A stretch of 64,000 nucleotides of DNA from positions 5,198,642-5,262,641 of the forward strand of contig NC_040013.1 of the NCBI RefSeq assembly GCF_000972845.2, in the 5' to 3' direction. The stretch is from Larimichthys crocea. Taxonomy: Eukaryota > Chordata > Actinopteri > Sciaenidae. Numbering within the stretch: the first letter of the stretch is position 1; every line of letters starts with the position of its first letter. The notes under the pieces were generated by a model. It did no database searches and was not told the DNA's origin. It saw only the letters and a program-made list of their open reading frames with translations. The translations under genes and the position numbers were made by a program. Shown piece by piece: positions 1 through 15,638 of this stretch.

Positions 1-600
1 ATGGGGGGGGGGGGGCTGTACGGGTGCCAATTTAAGCCCCTACTGCTCAAAATTAGTTAATTAACTCTATCTCTCACACAGAGAAATTTCCTTTGTGAGT
101 AATTCTACCATTTATCGCAATCCAACTATTATATTGTAAAGCTTTGCCAACTATCAGCTTGTGAAATTAGCAGGAACAGTTGAATGTTAAATAAAAAAAA
201 AGGCCCATTAGTGAATCCATAACATTAAATAAGCAGACAGACAATGACTTCAAGCTAATTTCAGAATTTGAGGCCAAAATTTTGAAAATGCACTTTCCGA
301 ACATGTGCTTAGTCTGCGAATGCAACTTAACTGCTGCGATTAAGATGATAAAATTAATTTTGTTTAGACAGAAATTAATTGATTTTCCAAATCAATACAC
401 ACATCATGCAATGATCTTATCAGATTCCTAGTTACTGTTACGGCTGCCTGCCACGAGGGAGAAGATGTCAGAGTGTGTGTGTGTGTGTGTGTTAACAAGA
501 CATACTGAGCATATAATGAGACCTACTTGTGTCAACCATTATAAAATAAATGCCATATATACAGAAAATATACCACAGGCTTTAAATGAATAAATGCGTG
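1..600. other. Downstream flank and probable 3' UTR of hspb11
   Basis: This stretch lies 3' of the hspb11 stop codon on the minus strand, so its right part is probably 3' UTR. I found no AATAAA or ATTAAA signal on the minus strand here, so the transcript end cannot be placed. It opens with a G homopolymer and contains a short (GT)n run at about 472-491. No ORF with recognisable content is present. Confidence 0.5.
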
Positions 601-693
601 TCAATTCTGTATACTGATGCTGTGCACTGACACAAAGTGATCATATCCCGAGGTGATGATAAAACGAAGGTGGGTTGCATTGCCTCCTTTCAG
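601..693 (-). CDS. hspb11: hspb11 exon 5 (terminal coding exon)
   Basis: Encodes LKGGNATHLRFIITSGYDHF, then VSVHSISIQN and a TGA stop at 603-601. It is preceded by an acceptor CTCTTACAG. It aligns with the C-terminal core of IFT25 but stops about ten residues earlier than I recall for the human protein. Confidence 0.9.
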   Translation of the reverse strand: MKGGNATHLRFIITSGYDHFVSVHSISIQN

Positions 694-3677
694 CTGTAAG
701 AGAAAAATAAAGACAAGTAGTTGTTTTTCTTTCTGTTTATTCTATGCATGCATATATTCTGTATAATTATATATTAATTTTGACTTACTAAAAGAGAATT
801 TGACTGAAGATGTCCCTCTGCATGTTCAAATTCTGTAAGACAATCATCTTGTTAATCCCGCTTTCAGTTATTTGGCATTTAAATTATTTGGATGTATAAC
901 AGTTACTGCGCCTCTTACCTTTCTCTGTAACAGACTCAAAGTGAGAAGCATTTTGTGAAGTGTTCTTTTCAATCTTTAGATGTTTGACTGCAAAGCAAGA
1001 AAGAGAAAAAAAACACAACCAGATGTCTGTAAATGTGTGTATAATCTCAGGTTTTGTGATGAATATGACAAACTGTGAACATGTTGGACTGTCTCGAATG
1101 CCTAGGAACAAAATTTAATTGAACTATGAGGATATAAAATGTATTAAAATGTGTTAAAATGACATTTTATGCCATGTTAGCAGCATGGCTCTAAGGATAA
1201 CAATGGTCTATCAGGCAGTCGGTTCACCGCTTTGATCCAGACTGAAGTATCTCACCAGCTACTGGATTGCTATGCAATTTGTTACAGACATTCATGGTCC
1301 CCAGATTATGATTCCTAATGACTCTGGTGATCCTTTTCCCTTTACCACCACCATGAGGTTAACATTCGTGGATTTCAGTGAAACGTCTCAAAGACTGGTG
1401 GATGGACTGCCGTGAAATTTCCCCCACACGTTGAAGCCCTCCTCCCCCAAGGTTAAACTGTAATCACTTCGGTAATCCCCTGACTTTTCCATCTACCACC
1501 ACCAACAGGGCAAAAATTCAAATGTGTCCAATACTTTGGTTTATGATGAACACGGCAGCTGTTTGTTGTTGTGCTTATCGCTTATCAAAAAAGTCTGCTT
1601 GCCAAGCACAGCCTCACACTGCTGGTAGACAGAGTCCTTCAAATGACCACACAGTTAGTTCTTGACTAATATGTTTCATATCAAATCACCATGACCATGT
1701 AAAACGCAGTTTTATTCTCATATTAAAGCATAGTGTATACAACACACTTTTCTTAAATGGTCTTAATATATAGGCCTCTCTCCTACTTATGATTATAAAT
1801 GCGACTTGCCTGAATAAATAATAAAGTAAAAATGAAATAGGCTAATAAAAAATATGTGGCAGTGAAGATCTTTATAGCACATAGCTTCATTATAAAATAC
1901 AAGGCATAGCCGATGGCTGTTTAAATATTCATTTGTCCTTCAGCTTCATAATGTGTCTGGTTGTGATTTGCACGTTTTTAAACGTCTTTTTACTGTATTG
2001 TATTTACAATTTAAGATATGTTCAACACATATGTATATGTGGGAAACATAGTCTGTTGACAGTCAGTGGTTTTCAACCAGGGGTCTCCCAGTTTTTGTCA
2101 TATTAACTGACAATTTTCTCCAAAATAATAGCGAATGTGTGTACAAACAGCGCTCCAACTGGATGAATCAGCGGGCATGTGCAAAGACGCACAGCTCTCT
2201 TGCCAATAATAACTTTTTTATCAATCATGAACACATCCAGGCTAATAACCAAGTATAATAGACAGGTTAATAAGGTGAAATAAAAGTTGAATAGTAAATA
2301 TATTCTGTGCTCTCTCGTCCAGCAGGTTCTTGTGGATCGTGGCTGCTGCTGCTGTGGTCCTGCATATATTACTACTGTCATTATTGCTGCCATATCTCTA
2401 TTACAGTTTATAGTTAGTTGGTGATTTGCTGCTGCCGCTGTGCATATGTGTCTCTCTATCTCTATCACAGGTTCCACTGCTACTGTAATCATTGTAATTC
2501 ATTGTCATTGTAATCATACAATATGTTTGTGTTGATTTGTTCTGTACACGTGACATCTATTGCACGTCTGTCCGTCCTCGGAGAGGGATCCCTCCTCTGT
2601 GGAGGTTTCTTCCACCTTTTTTTTCCCCTGTTAAAAGTTTTTCCTCACTCGAACCGAGGGTCTAAGGCAGTGGTTCTTAACCTGGGTTCGATCGAACCCT
2701 AGGGGTTCGGTGAGTCGGTCTCAGGGGTTCGGTGGAGCCTCCGCCCTGGAATTTTTTATACCATTTGTTACAACATATCTTTGTGAGCAATCGTTTTCGA
2801 GGATGCTGGACATAAAAACTAAGAAAAGGAACAGACTTTGCTGTGAAAATGACATGAGACTGGCACTTGCCAAGGTGAAGCCACGCATATCTGAACTGGT
2901 CTCTCAAAGGCAACAGCAGAAGTCACACTGAGGTAAGTTGTTGTGAGTTCATGCACTGTGTTGGTTTTGTTATTTGAACAAGGCGATGTTAATGCACGGT
3001 TCATTTTGTGCACCAGTAAAAAAAAATCATATTTTATTTTTTACTAGAGAAGGGTTCGGTGAATGAGCATATGAAACTGGTGGGGTTCGGTACCTCCAAC
3101 AAGGTTAAGAACCGAGGGTCTAAGGACAGAGGGTGTCACTCCCTGTACAGATTGTAAAGCCCTCCGAGGCAAAATGTACTTTGTGACTTTGGGCTATACA
3201 AATAAAATTAGATTTGATTTGCTTTGATCAATCATAAACACATCCAGGCTAATAACCCAGGCCAGGGTTAAAATGTGACATATTTTAAAATATTAATTAC
3301 ATGTGGGGGTCTCTGTTTTGTTTGCCTCTTGCCCCTAACTTAAGTATCAGGACATTGACGGCTAATAATCACAATAACAGTGTGACACCGTCACAGCTTA
3401 CATACCATTGTAGCTGTCCACGGTCACAGCAGAGATCTCGGTGCTTTCAGCAAAGCGAACGATGAACTCTTGAGGAAACATCCCGGTGGACATCCAGAAT
3501 GTGTTGGTGTTTCTGTTTGACAAACACGTGTTAACATCCAAACCTAAATGTCGCATTACTACAGCTGACTACAGCTCCAACTCACCCGTCCGTGATGTTT
3601 TCAGGAGGGTGATTCTCGTCGCCGGATGAAGCCACGACGACTTTAGCCCCCAGGGAACTCAGAGAGGAGTCAAACAT
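601..3677 (-). CDS. hspb11: Intraflagellar transport protein 25 (HSPB11/IFT25), complete, 5 coding exons
   Basis: This gene encodes the IFT25 subunit, which pairs with IFT27 in intraflagellar transport complex B and acts in cilia. Reading the minus strand, the coding exons are 3586-3677, 3406-3512, 919-987, 789-832 and 601-693. All have GT-AG introns and compatible phases, giving 134 aa plus a TGA stop. The product begins MFDSSLSSLGAKVV. It carries the family hallmarks HPPENITDGNTNTFW and STGMFPQEFIVRF, then VKHLKIEKNTS, and ends near THLRFIITSGYDHFVSVHS. Human HSPB11 is 144 aa with the same segments, from memory (for example TGMFPQEFI and LRFIIVSAFDHFASVHS). The DGNxxT stretch corresponds to the region described as calcium-binding in IFT25 structures. 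Despite the HSPB name it is not a typical alpha-crystallin protein. The start is the first ATG of the exon, and smn1 begins 223 bp away in the opposite direction. Confidence 0.93.
789..832 (-). CDS. hspb11: hspb11 exon 4
   Basis: A 44-bp exon (acceptor TGTCTTACAG, donor GTAAGT) encoding EFEHAEGHLQSNSLL. It fits the gap between exons 3 and 5 in both phase and homology; the human counterpart reads DLVHTEGQLQNEE from memory. Confidence 0.88.
919..987 (-). CDS. hspb11: hspb11 exon 3
   Basis: 69 bp preceded by the pyrimidine-rich acceptor TTTCTTGCTTTGCAG and followed by donor GTAAGA. It encodes VKHLKIEKNTSQNASHF and on to TEK. The LKIEK-(S/N)-TS motif matches human IFT25. Intron 2, between this exon and exon 2, is about 2.4 kb and repeat-rich. 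Confidence 0.9.
2221..3257 (+). mobile_element. Retroelement copy flanked by 30-bp direct repeats, in hspb11 intron 2
   Basis: Two 30-bp direct repeats with one mismatch (2221-2250 and 3228-3257) flank this insertion, consistent with a target-site duplication. The interior resembles an abundant teleost non-LTR element or SINE tail. It reads AGCAGGTTCTTGTGGATCGTGG near 2320, a ...CTCCTCTGTGGAGGTTTCTTCC... block near 2600, and a 3' end GGGCTATACAAATAAAATTA followed by ATTTG repeats near 3190-3225. A related copy lies in smn1 intron 2. The class is assigned from recollection of the 3'-end type; the precise family is not known to me. A hAT element (2668-3117) is inserted inside it. Confidence 0.65.
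2668..3117 (+). mobile_element. Internally deleted hAT transposon with remnant transposase C-terminus
   Basis: This element is nested in the retroelement above. It starts CAGTGGTTCTTAACCT and ends in the inverse motif AGGTTAAGAACC. It is flanked by an exact 8-bp duplication GTCTAAGG (2660-2667 and 3118-3125), the size expected for hAT. An open frame at about 2743-2931 reads ALEFFIPFVTTYLCEQSFSR, then IKTKKRNRL and a PRISELVSQRQQQKSH end. This is the hAT C-terminal dimerisation region in the ZBED5/SCAND3-like style. The catalytic part is absent, so it is non-autonomous. The four outermost bases of the 3' terminus do not match the 5' terminus. Confidence 0.85.
3406..3512 (-). CDS. hspb11: hspb11 exon 2
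   Basis: 107 bp between an acceptor TTTGTCAAACAG and donor GTATGT. It completes G31 and encodes NTNTFWMSTGMFPQEFIVRF and the following residues to VDSYN. This is the most conserved part of the family. Confidence 0.93.
3586..3677 (-). CDS. hspb11: hspb11 exon 1 (coding part)
   Basis: Encodes residues 1-30 plus two bases of G31 (MFDSSLSSLGAKVVVASSGD onwards, ending NITD). It is followed by the donor GTGAGT (+ strand ctcac at 3581-3585). The exon ends in phase 2. Confidence 0.92.
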
Positions 3678-3900
3678 CTCCACAGGACAAAGATAATAAG
3701 CTCAGGTGAAGCAAACAAACTGATTTTTGTTTGTTTGTTTCTTTGTTTACGCGCCCAGCTCGCTTCCGCCGTTGCCAAGCCAACCACTCGCGTCGCGCGA
3801 TATATTCGTCGTCGCCACGACAACAGCACGTCACTACTTCCGACACACGTTGCTCGGTTAGCAGTTAGCAGTTAGCACTTAGCAACATCTACACCTTCAC
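3678..3900. promoter_or_regulatory. Shared bidirectional promoter and 5' UTRs of hspb11 and smn1
   Basis: Only 223 bp separate the divergent start codons. The interval is CpG-richer than its flanks (for example ACTCGCGTCGCGCGATA at about 3786-3802) and has no convincing TATA box at a fixed distance. It contains an X-box-like element at 3771-3784. It also has an ETS-like ACTTCCG at about 3835 and a CRE-like half site ACGTCA just before it. The smn1-proximal part holds a GTTAGCA tandem run (about 3857-3884). Promoter function is inferred from gene layout. Confidence 0.75.
3771..3784. promoter_or_regulatory. Candidate RFX X-box
   Basis: GTTGCCAAGCCAAC matches the palindromic X-box GTTGCCATGGCAAC at 12 of 14 positions. 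It sits 94 bp upstream of the hspb11 start. RFX factors drive many intraflagellar transport genes through such promoter-proximal sites, so both sequence and position fit. Binding is not shown by sequence alone. Confidence 0.65.
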
Positions 3901-8496
<4,596 letters not shown>

Positions 8497-8681
8497 TAGG
8501 ATCATGTCAAGATTTCATAGTTTCAGTTACTCAGGGCTTCACCTGGAGCAGCAGCCACCCTCCCTGTTGTGTGTCGTTCTTGATTCAAAGTGGAAATGTC
8601 GTGAATGAAGTGAACATGCTGTGAGCAGAACGTTAATCGGAGTTCAAGGAGGAGAGTTTTGTATTCTTTGTAAATAGCTGA

Positions 8682-8687
8682 AATAAA
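8682..8687 (+). terminator. smn1: smn1 polyadenylation signal AATAAA
   Basis: A canonical AATAAA lies 186 bp after the smn1 stop. Cleavage would be expected near 8700-8710, where a GT/T-rich stretch follows (TTTTGTTTTTTTG at about 8718). Confidence 0.8.
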
Positions 8688-8782
8688 GGGTATCGGAGCA
8701 CAGTTGATGACTAATATTTTGTTTTTTTGTATTGCACTGTGGGATAGACGCTTTGTTGTAAAATGACAATTTTATTGCAAAG

Positions 8783-9376
8783 TGTATCACCAACCACTTC
8801 ATTAGGTAGTATTAGAGTCTCCTTTCCATAGAATGCACTCCAGTACAACAACAGCAACACCTGCTACGACCTCGATAATAAATAATGTAGGAACCAGAAT
8901 TTATGGCACAGCTGTTGTATTGGATCACATTAGATTGTACATGTGAATTAATGAAGTGTCTGTTAAATGTGTATTTATTTCACTAATTAGCAAAAGAGGG
9001 AATAGTTTGCTGGAGGTTGAATAAGGTACACCTACACAATCTAAACAGCTTTGCCACTTCTCACATATTACAAACCTTATGATGATGATGACAGGTGTTA
9101 ATGCTAATATGCCCATTTATGCGAGCGTAGTTAGTGAGGGTGATGTACTGGGCTGCGTTATATTCCCTCACTATTTACATACATAAACATCCCTGAATGT
9201 ATCCAGTACAACATCATCACTTCATCATTTCCAAACCATGTCACTGAATTAACACCTCTAAGTGTTCCAGAAACCCTGAACATTAAACAAAAGTAGAAAT
9301 TTATGATAAAAGCTTTCTATTGGATTTACATTAGACTCTATAGGTGTCCCTAATAAAGTGGCCTATTGAGTGTATA
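8783..9376. mobile_element. Non-autonomous element with Tc1-like termini
   Basis: The left end (TATCACCAACCACTTCATTAG) and the reverse complement of the right end (CACTCAATAGGCCACTTTAT) share the CCACTT(C/T)ATTAGG-type terminus found at the ends of a widespread teleost Tc1/mariner family. The roughly 590-bp interior contains no transposase frame. It lies just downstream of smn1. Confidence 0.6.
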
Positions 9377-12300
9377 TGACAGACTTAATGATGTGTGCTT
9401 GTAATGGCAAGTATTGTCCAGTAGAAGTCAGACTAGTATAATGTATTCACGTTACAGGACACTATGGCACCGACACATAGTTTAGAGTTCAGACCTGTAC
9501 AGATTTGCGTCCATGCAGAGAAACGCAATCCACTCATAATTGTGTGTCTGCTGTACGCTTGTGTTTCTTGGCATGCCAAGATTTTGATTGCGAGCCAGAC
9601 TTGAGTCCCACTTTAGTCCCTCTGGTGCTTTCCACACAGTTAATTCAGAGAATCGTTCCAGTGTACGCTTTGCTATTCGAGCTCTCTGTTTTCCCTGAGG
9701 TGTTCCCTCGTACACCAACCCAATATAGGATCGCATCCATCATAATGTTTTTCAACTGGCATCAGATGGGTGCATATTTCAGGGTGATGCTGGGCAAGGT
9801 TTCAACTACAGACACATTTGGCCAGTTGTGGGCATGAAGATTGATTCTTAAAGATAGTTACTGAGACATTAAGATCACTGAAAGACATTTTGCCAGCCTT
9901 AAATGCAGACAAATTGGGCTTTTACAGGTCAGAGAGATGGTGTTTTAATACCATTAAAACAGATGCACTAATATTTTACAACTGTATATATTATGCTTGT
10001 ATAGAATAAGAGCCTGGGGTCCGTTACTGTCTTTAACTTTGGGTCTACACCCATTATTTCTTTTGAGTTGTGCCTAATGAAGTTTAATAATTTAAGAACA
10101 GTGGAGGAAGCAGGGTAAAGGTTGCAAATACTGTGTGCAAGTGTATATATAGAATATAAAAAACACATGTAATTACAGTGGGAACAGCCACAATCGTTCT
10201 GCTCAGCCTGTAGCGCTTTTCATTCCATGAAAAGGAAGCCAAAGAGAGATTTCTCATATTTCCTATCCTGGTGATTTGCTGCCTGCTTACACCCACTCCT
10301 CTGGTTCTAAACTGGTGGGCATTTGATCGTACACTGTGTGAGTGAGAGAGAAACAGAATAGGAATTTGTGGTACGATGTAACAGCATTGTCTCCTGTTTT
10401 TTTTTTATGCCATGTGATCTTCCTCCAGCTGCTCTATGGCCATTGCTTTCTGAGTGAAGAGCGCTCCCTTTGTTTGTGTACTGACTGTGGTCGGCGTTTT
10501 ATAGCCCACTGAGACTGTGCCAGTGTCGACTGCTGTATTTGATTCTCGCAGTAGCAGTCACTTTTGTTTTTGCCTGTTTGTCCGCATTTGTGCGGGCAAA
10601 AGACAGAAAACAGGGGAGAAAAGAGGCACGGTAACTGGAGGAAATGTAGTTTGTGGGATTTACAAACAGAATATGTACTATAAACGAGGGGTGATAAACC
10701 AAACCTATCTTTCCTCCACAGATGGGTTTAAAATCTGCCACGGCAAAGCCTGCACATAAGACCATTGCTTGCCTGACTCTGCAGCAAGCTGAGCTGCCCA
10801 AAGGGCTCGATGGAGCCCAGCGAGGAGTTAAAAGGGGGTTAGACCTAGCTTGGGAAAGCACTGTTCCCCTCTGTGACTGTCTACCCCCTACTGACCAGAG
10901 TGGCATGAGGCGTGTAAACATAATCTGCATTTCACATAGTCCCTTCTAGGAAACAGACAGACATCCAAGCAAGATCACATTGTGCATGAGTTACAGCGCC
11001 TTCAGCTATTTACTCAAGTTCCCAACATCAACAAACATCCTGCTTTTAAATAAGAGACTTGGGGGGAGATTAGAGAAACAGGGGCTACACGAACCCCCTT
11101 CCCCTTTTTCCCATAGAGACAGAGATCCAAACACTCACTGGAGAAATGCATTCAGCATTACATGTTTAAGGTGGCGGTGCAAACACCATTAACCCCAGTA
11201 AGTGTTTTTCGGGAAAGGAAAAGATAAATTTAGACTAATAGGTACAAACGGTAAGAGTTTGGTCTGTGCTAAATCACTGAATTAAACAAGACTTTGTTTC
11301 ATTCTATGCAGAGTGCACCGAACTGTTGAAATGCAAAACTATTTATATATATTTTTTTCTGTTCCAAAGAACACAAACGAGCGTCTGTAAACAGATCCTA
11401 AATTTAGATGTTATGATTGGCAGACAGACAACAGACTGCAGTATCAAGGCTGTTTGTGATTCAAATGGAAATGAACAAAACATGTTCGCCATCACAACGT
11501 GATATGATAATTCCAGAAAGTGGATTTCTGTCAGAGTTAATTGCCTACCAAATTTTTTTTCAAGCAGTTATGTTGTAAATAGAAAAATCACATCCATTCA
11601 ACAATGGCTCACAATCACACCAACCCTGATTCATCTTGATGCTTTGCATCGCTAAAAGGCTTTGTAACTTATTTCTGACTTCTGGGGACCTTCTGATTCT
11701 GCCTCTTTTTCCATAGCTCACACTATTTGGATAGTTTCAAGGTGATACAGTGGGTCATGGACGGGGTTACACAGTGTTAGGATGTGCAGAAAATAGATAA
11801 AAAGAGCTTTGTTGAATGCAGCCACAGAATAGTAGCTGTTATATCAACACTAAGGTAAAAGTGGTGTAAAGGAAAGAGTTCTTCTGACATTGAAGCATTT
11901 CAGGCAAGCTGTACAATGGTGACACTAAGGATACAGTGCAGTGCTTACTGGAAACTTAAGAAATGAACAGCCAAACACACGCCCACCATGAGACAAGGGT
12001 CGACAGTTCATGACTCTAAGGCTGTGAGTTCCAGTATCTGGATAAAATGTGCCTTGTTATGGGACTGTAAACATCAACTTGTGTCATTAGACTGGGACTT
12101 TCTAGAAGACCTCAGTCACTCTGTGTGGATGTAACCTCTGCCTCAGGGACGCTGATCCTCAGTGACTTTCTGACCTCTCAGAATTCCACTCACAGCAGGT
12201 CCAGTAAAGTCCCGGGGCCGCCACAGACTGCGATTCACATTCCGGCTGGATCTTCATGCTCTGTTGCAGATGCTCATAAATAAAATGTTATACCACGAAG

Positions 12301-13019
12301 GCAAAGACCCCCCTGCTTTACTTTACAGCCCCCTTAAGTAGGCTGCATTATTGGTATTAGGGAAAGGAGAATTCTCAGAGGCTAAAGCGTAACAAAGGAG
12401 CATCACCTGAAACATACAAGCTCCTTTGACATGTCAAGTGTTTTATCTTTATCTATAGAAACCACGTGAACCTGAATTCATCACTCAAAGGCCAAACATT
12501 TCTGACTTTTCTGATGTTTTGTAGCTTTCCAATGATATCAAACATGCAAGGATGAAGTCTAGAAATCTAGATTTCATTTCACTTGATGGAGCTGTACAGT
12601 CCTAAAAAATGGCATGCATTTAAATATCGCCCCAAGAGTAATAACTTGTGTTTGTAAAGTTGCTTTCATGCACATATTTGGCTCATTTAAAACATTTAAA
12701 TGCAACTTAAATTAACTACTTTGAAAAAAAGTTGCCCAAAAAGTTCAATTATAAACTTGCAATTAGAGTTTAAAGGCAAAATACATTCATATAAAATCTA
12801 ATTTGGACGGATTTCTAAATTTATATGCAAGACTAAAATAATTATGCCTACAAATGTTGATAAACTGGTGTCGTTAGAACATGTGCACATGTGGTTTTTT
12901 ATGATTCATGCAGCCCTGCTGGACGACTTGCACAAACAGGCCCTACAACAGACATCTGAGATATTGCAATAGTAAATCTGAGTAGAGGACACGACATTCA
13001 TCGCCGGTAGAGGTCTCCG

Positions 13020-13394
13020 GATAGGCTACACAGGACAAGGGGCAAAGTTAGATCTCAGCTGCACCACATGGGGTGTCACCGTGTCACTGTTGGACGCACA
13101 AGAGGCAGCGTTTGTGGGGGGAGAAAAGTGAAGCTGTGAGGGAAGACTGTACATTTTTTTTTTATCCTCTGCTCCAATCTCGGCTCCCACATCAGAAGAG
13201 ACGACAGTGTTTGATTCGGGGTTTGCCTTAAAACCTCCAGGGAGTTTCTCTCTCCGGTGGGGCCGCCTGGATCTGGCGCTGTGGCTTGTTTGGCACTTTT
13301 CGAAGCGAGTCTTTTTTTTTGCGCTCACTTTAAGTTGAGCTAATAACGGCTCTGCACAGGACTGTATCTGTAAAGTTGCCAGAAAGCGGTGACG
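13020..13394 (+). promoter_or_regulatory. rtkn: Probable promoter/5' UTR of rtkn exon 1b
   Basis: This is the region immediately upstream of the first rtkn start codon. It is GC-richer than the preceding intergenic DNA, with CpGs in segments such as GAAGCGAGTC and CCGGTGGGGCCGCC. No TATA box or transcription start can be fixed. The assignment rests on position only. Confidence 0.4.
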
Positions 13395-13505
13395 ATGTTT
13401 TGCCGAAATCAAACAGCGAGAGCCACCGTTGCCCGGGGCTCTGCCCTTGAAATGGAGATACGGCGAGGGAAGTTCAGAAAGAGCGTTTTCCTGGACACAT
13501 CACAG
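13395..13505 (+). CDS. rtkn: rtkn alternative first exon 1b
   Basis: 111 bp encoding MFCRNQTARATVARGSALEM, then EIRRGKFRKSVFLDTSQ, followed by donor GTAGAG in phase 0. It matches the human RTKN isoform that begins MFSRNHRSRVTVARGSALEM, from memory. The ATG is the start used in that isoform. It lies 45.6 kb upstream of exon 2. Confidence 0.92.
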
Positions 13506-14123
13506 GTAGAGTCTGATTGTCCGCCAGTTATCACCTCCGCTTCAACACACACACACACACATACACGCTTTGGGGGGATTCTCTGTTCACTAAACTTTGA
13601 CTGATCTCTCTCTCTCTCTACAAACTAACTTATTTGGCACGCGTTTAATCTTCTTCTGAAGGCATTTGACTGTGCGCTTTGCTGCGTGCGGCATTTTAAT
13701 TAAAACTGCACCGGGGAGCTGTGATGTTGCGTTCATGTCCTCAAATTAAAGCTATTAGTTGCCGCATTTCTAAACTAATTTGCATTTTTACTCTTAACAA
13801 AAAAACCAATAACATCCCCACAGAGACTCGAAGGTGTGTCTGTGCTGCTCAGCAGTGCGCTGATGGTAACTTAAATGCGCTTTATGCTGTGCTCCATCTC
13901 CCATGACATTGTTTTAATATTCCTACATGGCTTAATATGGTAAAGTCTCGTTGGGATGCTTGCACTTTTTTAGCTGGTTATTGCATGACAGTTGTTTTTC
14001 ATGTTAAACTTTTGTCCTCACTGCAACATTTCAAGCCCTCATGTCTCCAAGTTGTTTCAGTTTTGGCTGATTGGACAGTCACCTGCAAGTTTACAGTCAA
14101 AAGTTGAGAACTAGGTCAGAGCT

Positions 14124-14155
<32 letters not shown>

Positions 14156-15598
14156 TCAGCTGTTTTTATCACTGGAGTAGACCTGCTGCTTTTCCTCTTC
14201 CTCTCTTGCAAAAACTCCCATGTCAACATCTGCTTCATATTAGCCACTGTTTGTCAGCAGAGCAGACAGACACAGGAGCGACTTCCAATCTAACATCTCA
14301 TTATTATTATTTTTTTACTCACAACAGGCTACTTTAATACTGTTTTGATGAAAAAGTCCTCCTTCTGTCTATCTCCCATCTCTTCCTTTCTTTCTCTCAG
14401 TCACACACACACACACACACTTGCCTGTGAGCCTTGGGCAGTTTGCATATTACTTTGATTTCACTTGAGCGAGCTGGTATTTGGTTATTCAGTCAGAAAC
14501 ATGTTCCTGTCTTAGGGCTGTTTGCATCTGTTAAATTAAAACTAAACCCATTTTACACTGTTTTTTTTTTTGGAAGTTCACAGAATTGTTTTGGTAATAC
14601 TAGACAGACATAAATAACAGAGGGATGGTTGTGTGTGTGTGGGAGAGCATAAGAGAGAAAGGAGGGAGGACTCAATGGTAAGAGGATACTTAAAGAATGT
14701 TAATGGTGCAATATAGCAAATGGAAAAAGATGGGGTATTGATCCTGTCTCTCTCCTCCCCGCCCCGAACCTCTTTTTTACTCTGTCCACGTGTGTGTACA
14801 AGCATACATATTGTCATCTTACGTGTACTAGTTGTTTATAATTCATGTCACAGGAAAATAGCAGTAACCCCTGCGGGGGGCCAGGCACGCTCCGTCGTAT
14901 TGATCTACAGTCAGAATTAACCTGATCCATCGTTTGAGCAGCGTGACTTCATATCTGGCTCTTGGTAGAGGTAAATAACACATAAATAACACTTCCTGGA
15001 GGTGCAGTAGTGTTAAAGTGGTTAAGTCTTTATTTTGAGATGGTGTGAGTTGACGGTTGCCTATTTTTTTTTTACTGCAGTCATTGTGATAAGAGAGATG
15101 ATTATGCATTTATTTATACTTGGCCAGCAGGGTTAGGTTAGGGTTAAGGGGGCAGAAGTGGACAACAAATGACATGAAAAGGGAACTATTTAGGCATATG
15201 AACCATCACATTCATCTCTAAATCAAGCTTCACGGATATTCCACCCCTAACTTCCTGTTTGGTCTCTGTATTAGTTATTTATCAGGGTAAAGACTTCCTT
15301 TCCTTTCACGAAAAACAATCATTGCTTCCTTAACTCTGTAATCTGCTCTCTGCTGCTTCTCATACAAGATTAATTTGTGTCTCTGCCTTTGTTGCCAATG
15401 CTAATGATCCTCTTTCAGAGACTGGAACTTTTCTCCGGTCCTGTGTGCTCAGACTTTGTCAATGCCACCGCGGAACCAGCCTGTGGCATTTCAATGAAGC
15501 AGGCTACCTCGGTGTGAAAGCGCCCCATTTTCACCGTGCCAGGGGGATATCACATTTGTGTGTGTTCGTTTGTGCCAGCATTTGAGCCTCTTATGTAA

Positions 15599-15638
<40 letters not shown>

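Larger units (their letters stand above)
8706..13394. other. smn1-rtkn intergenic region and rtkn 5' flank
   Basis: Apart from the Tc1-like element at its left end I see no gene or RNA here. The open frames are short, show no family motifs and lack plausible splice context. The last few hundred bases (about 13020-13394) are probably promoter and 5' UTR of the first rtkn exon. Confidence 0.6.

Noticed and set aside
13026..13412. 128-codon minus-strand frame
   Set aside because: Antisense to the rtkn exon 1b 5' UTR and start; no homology.
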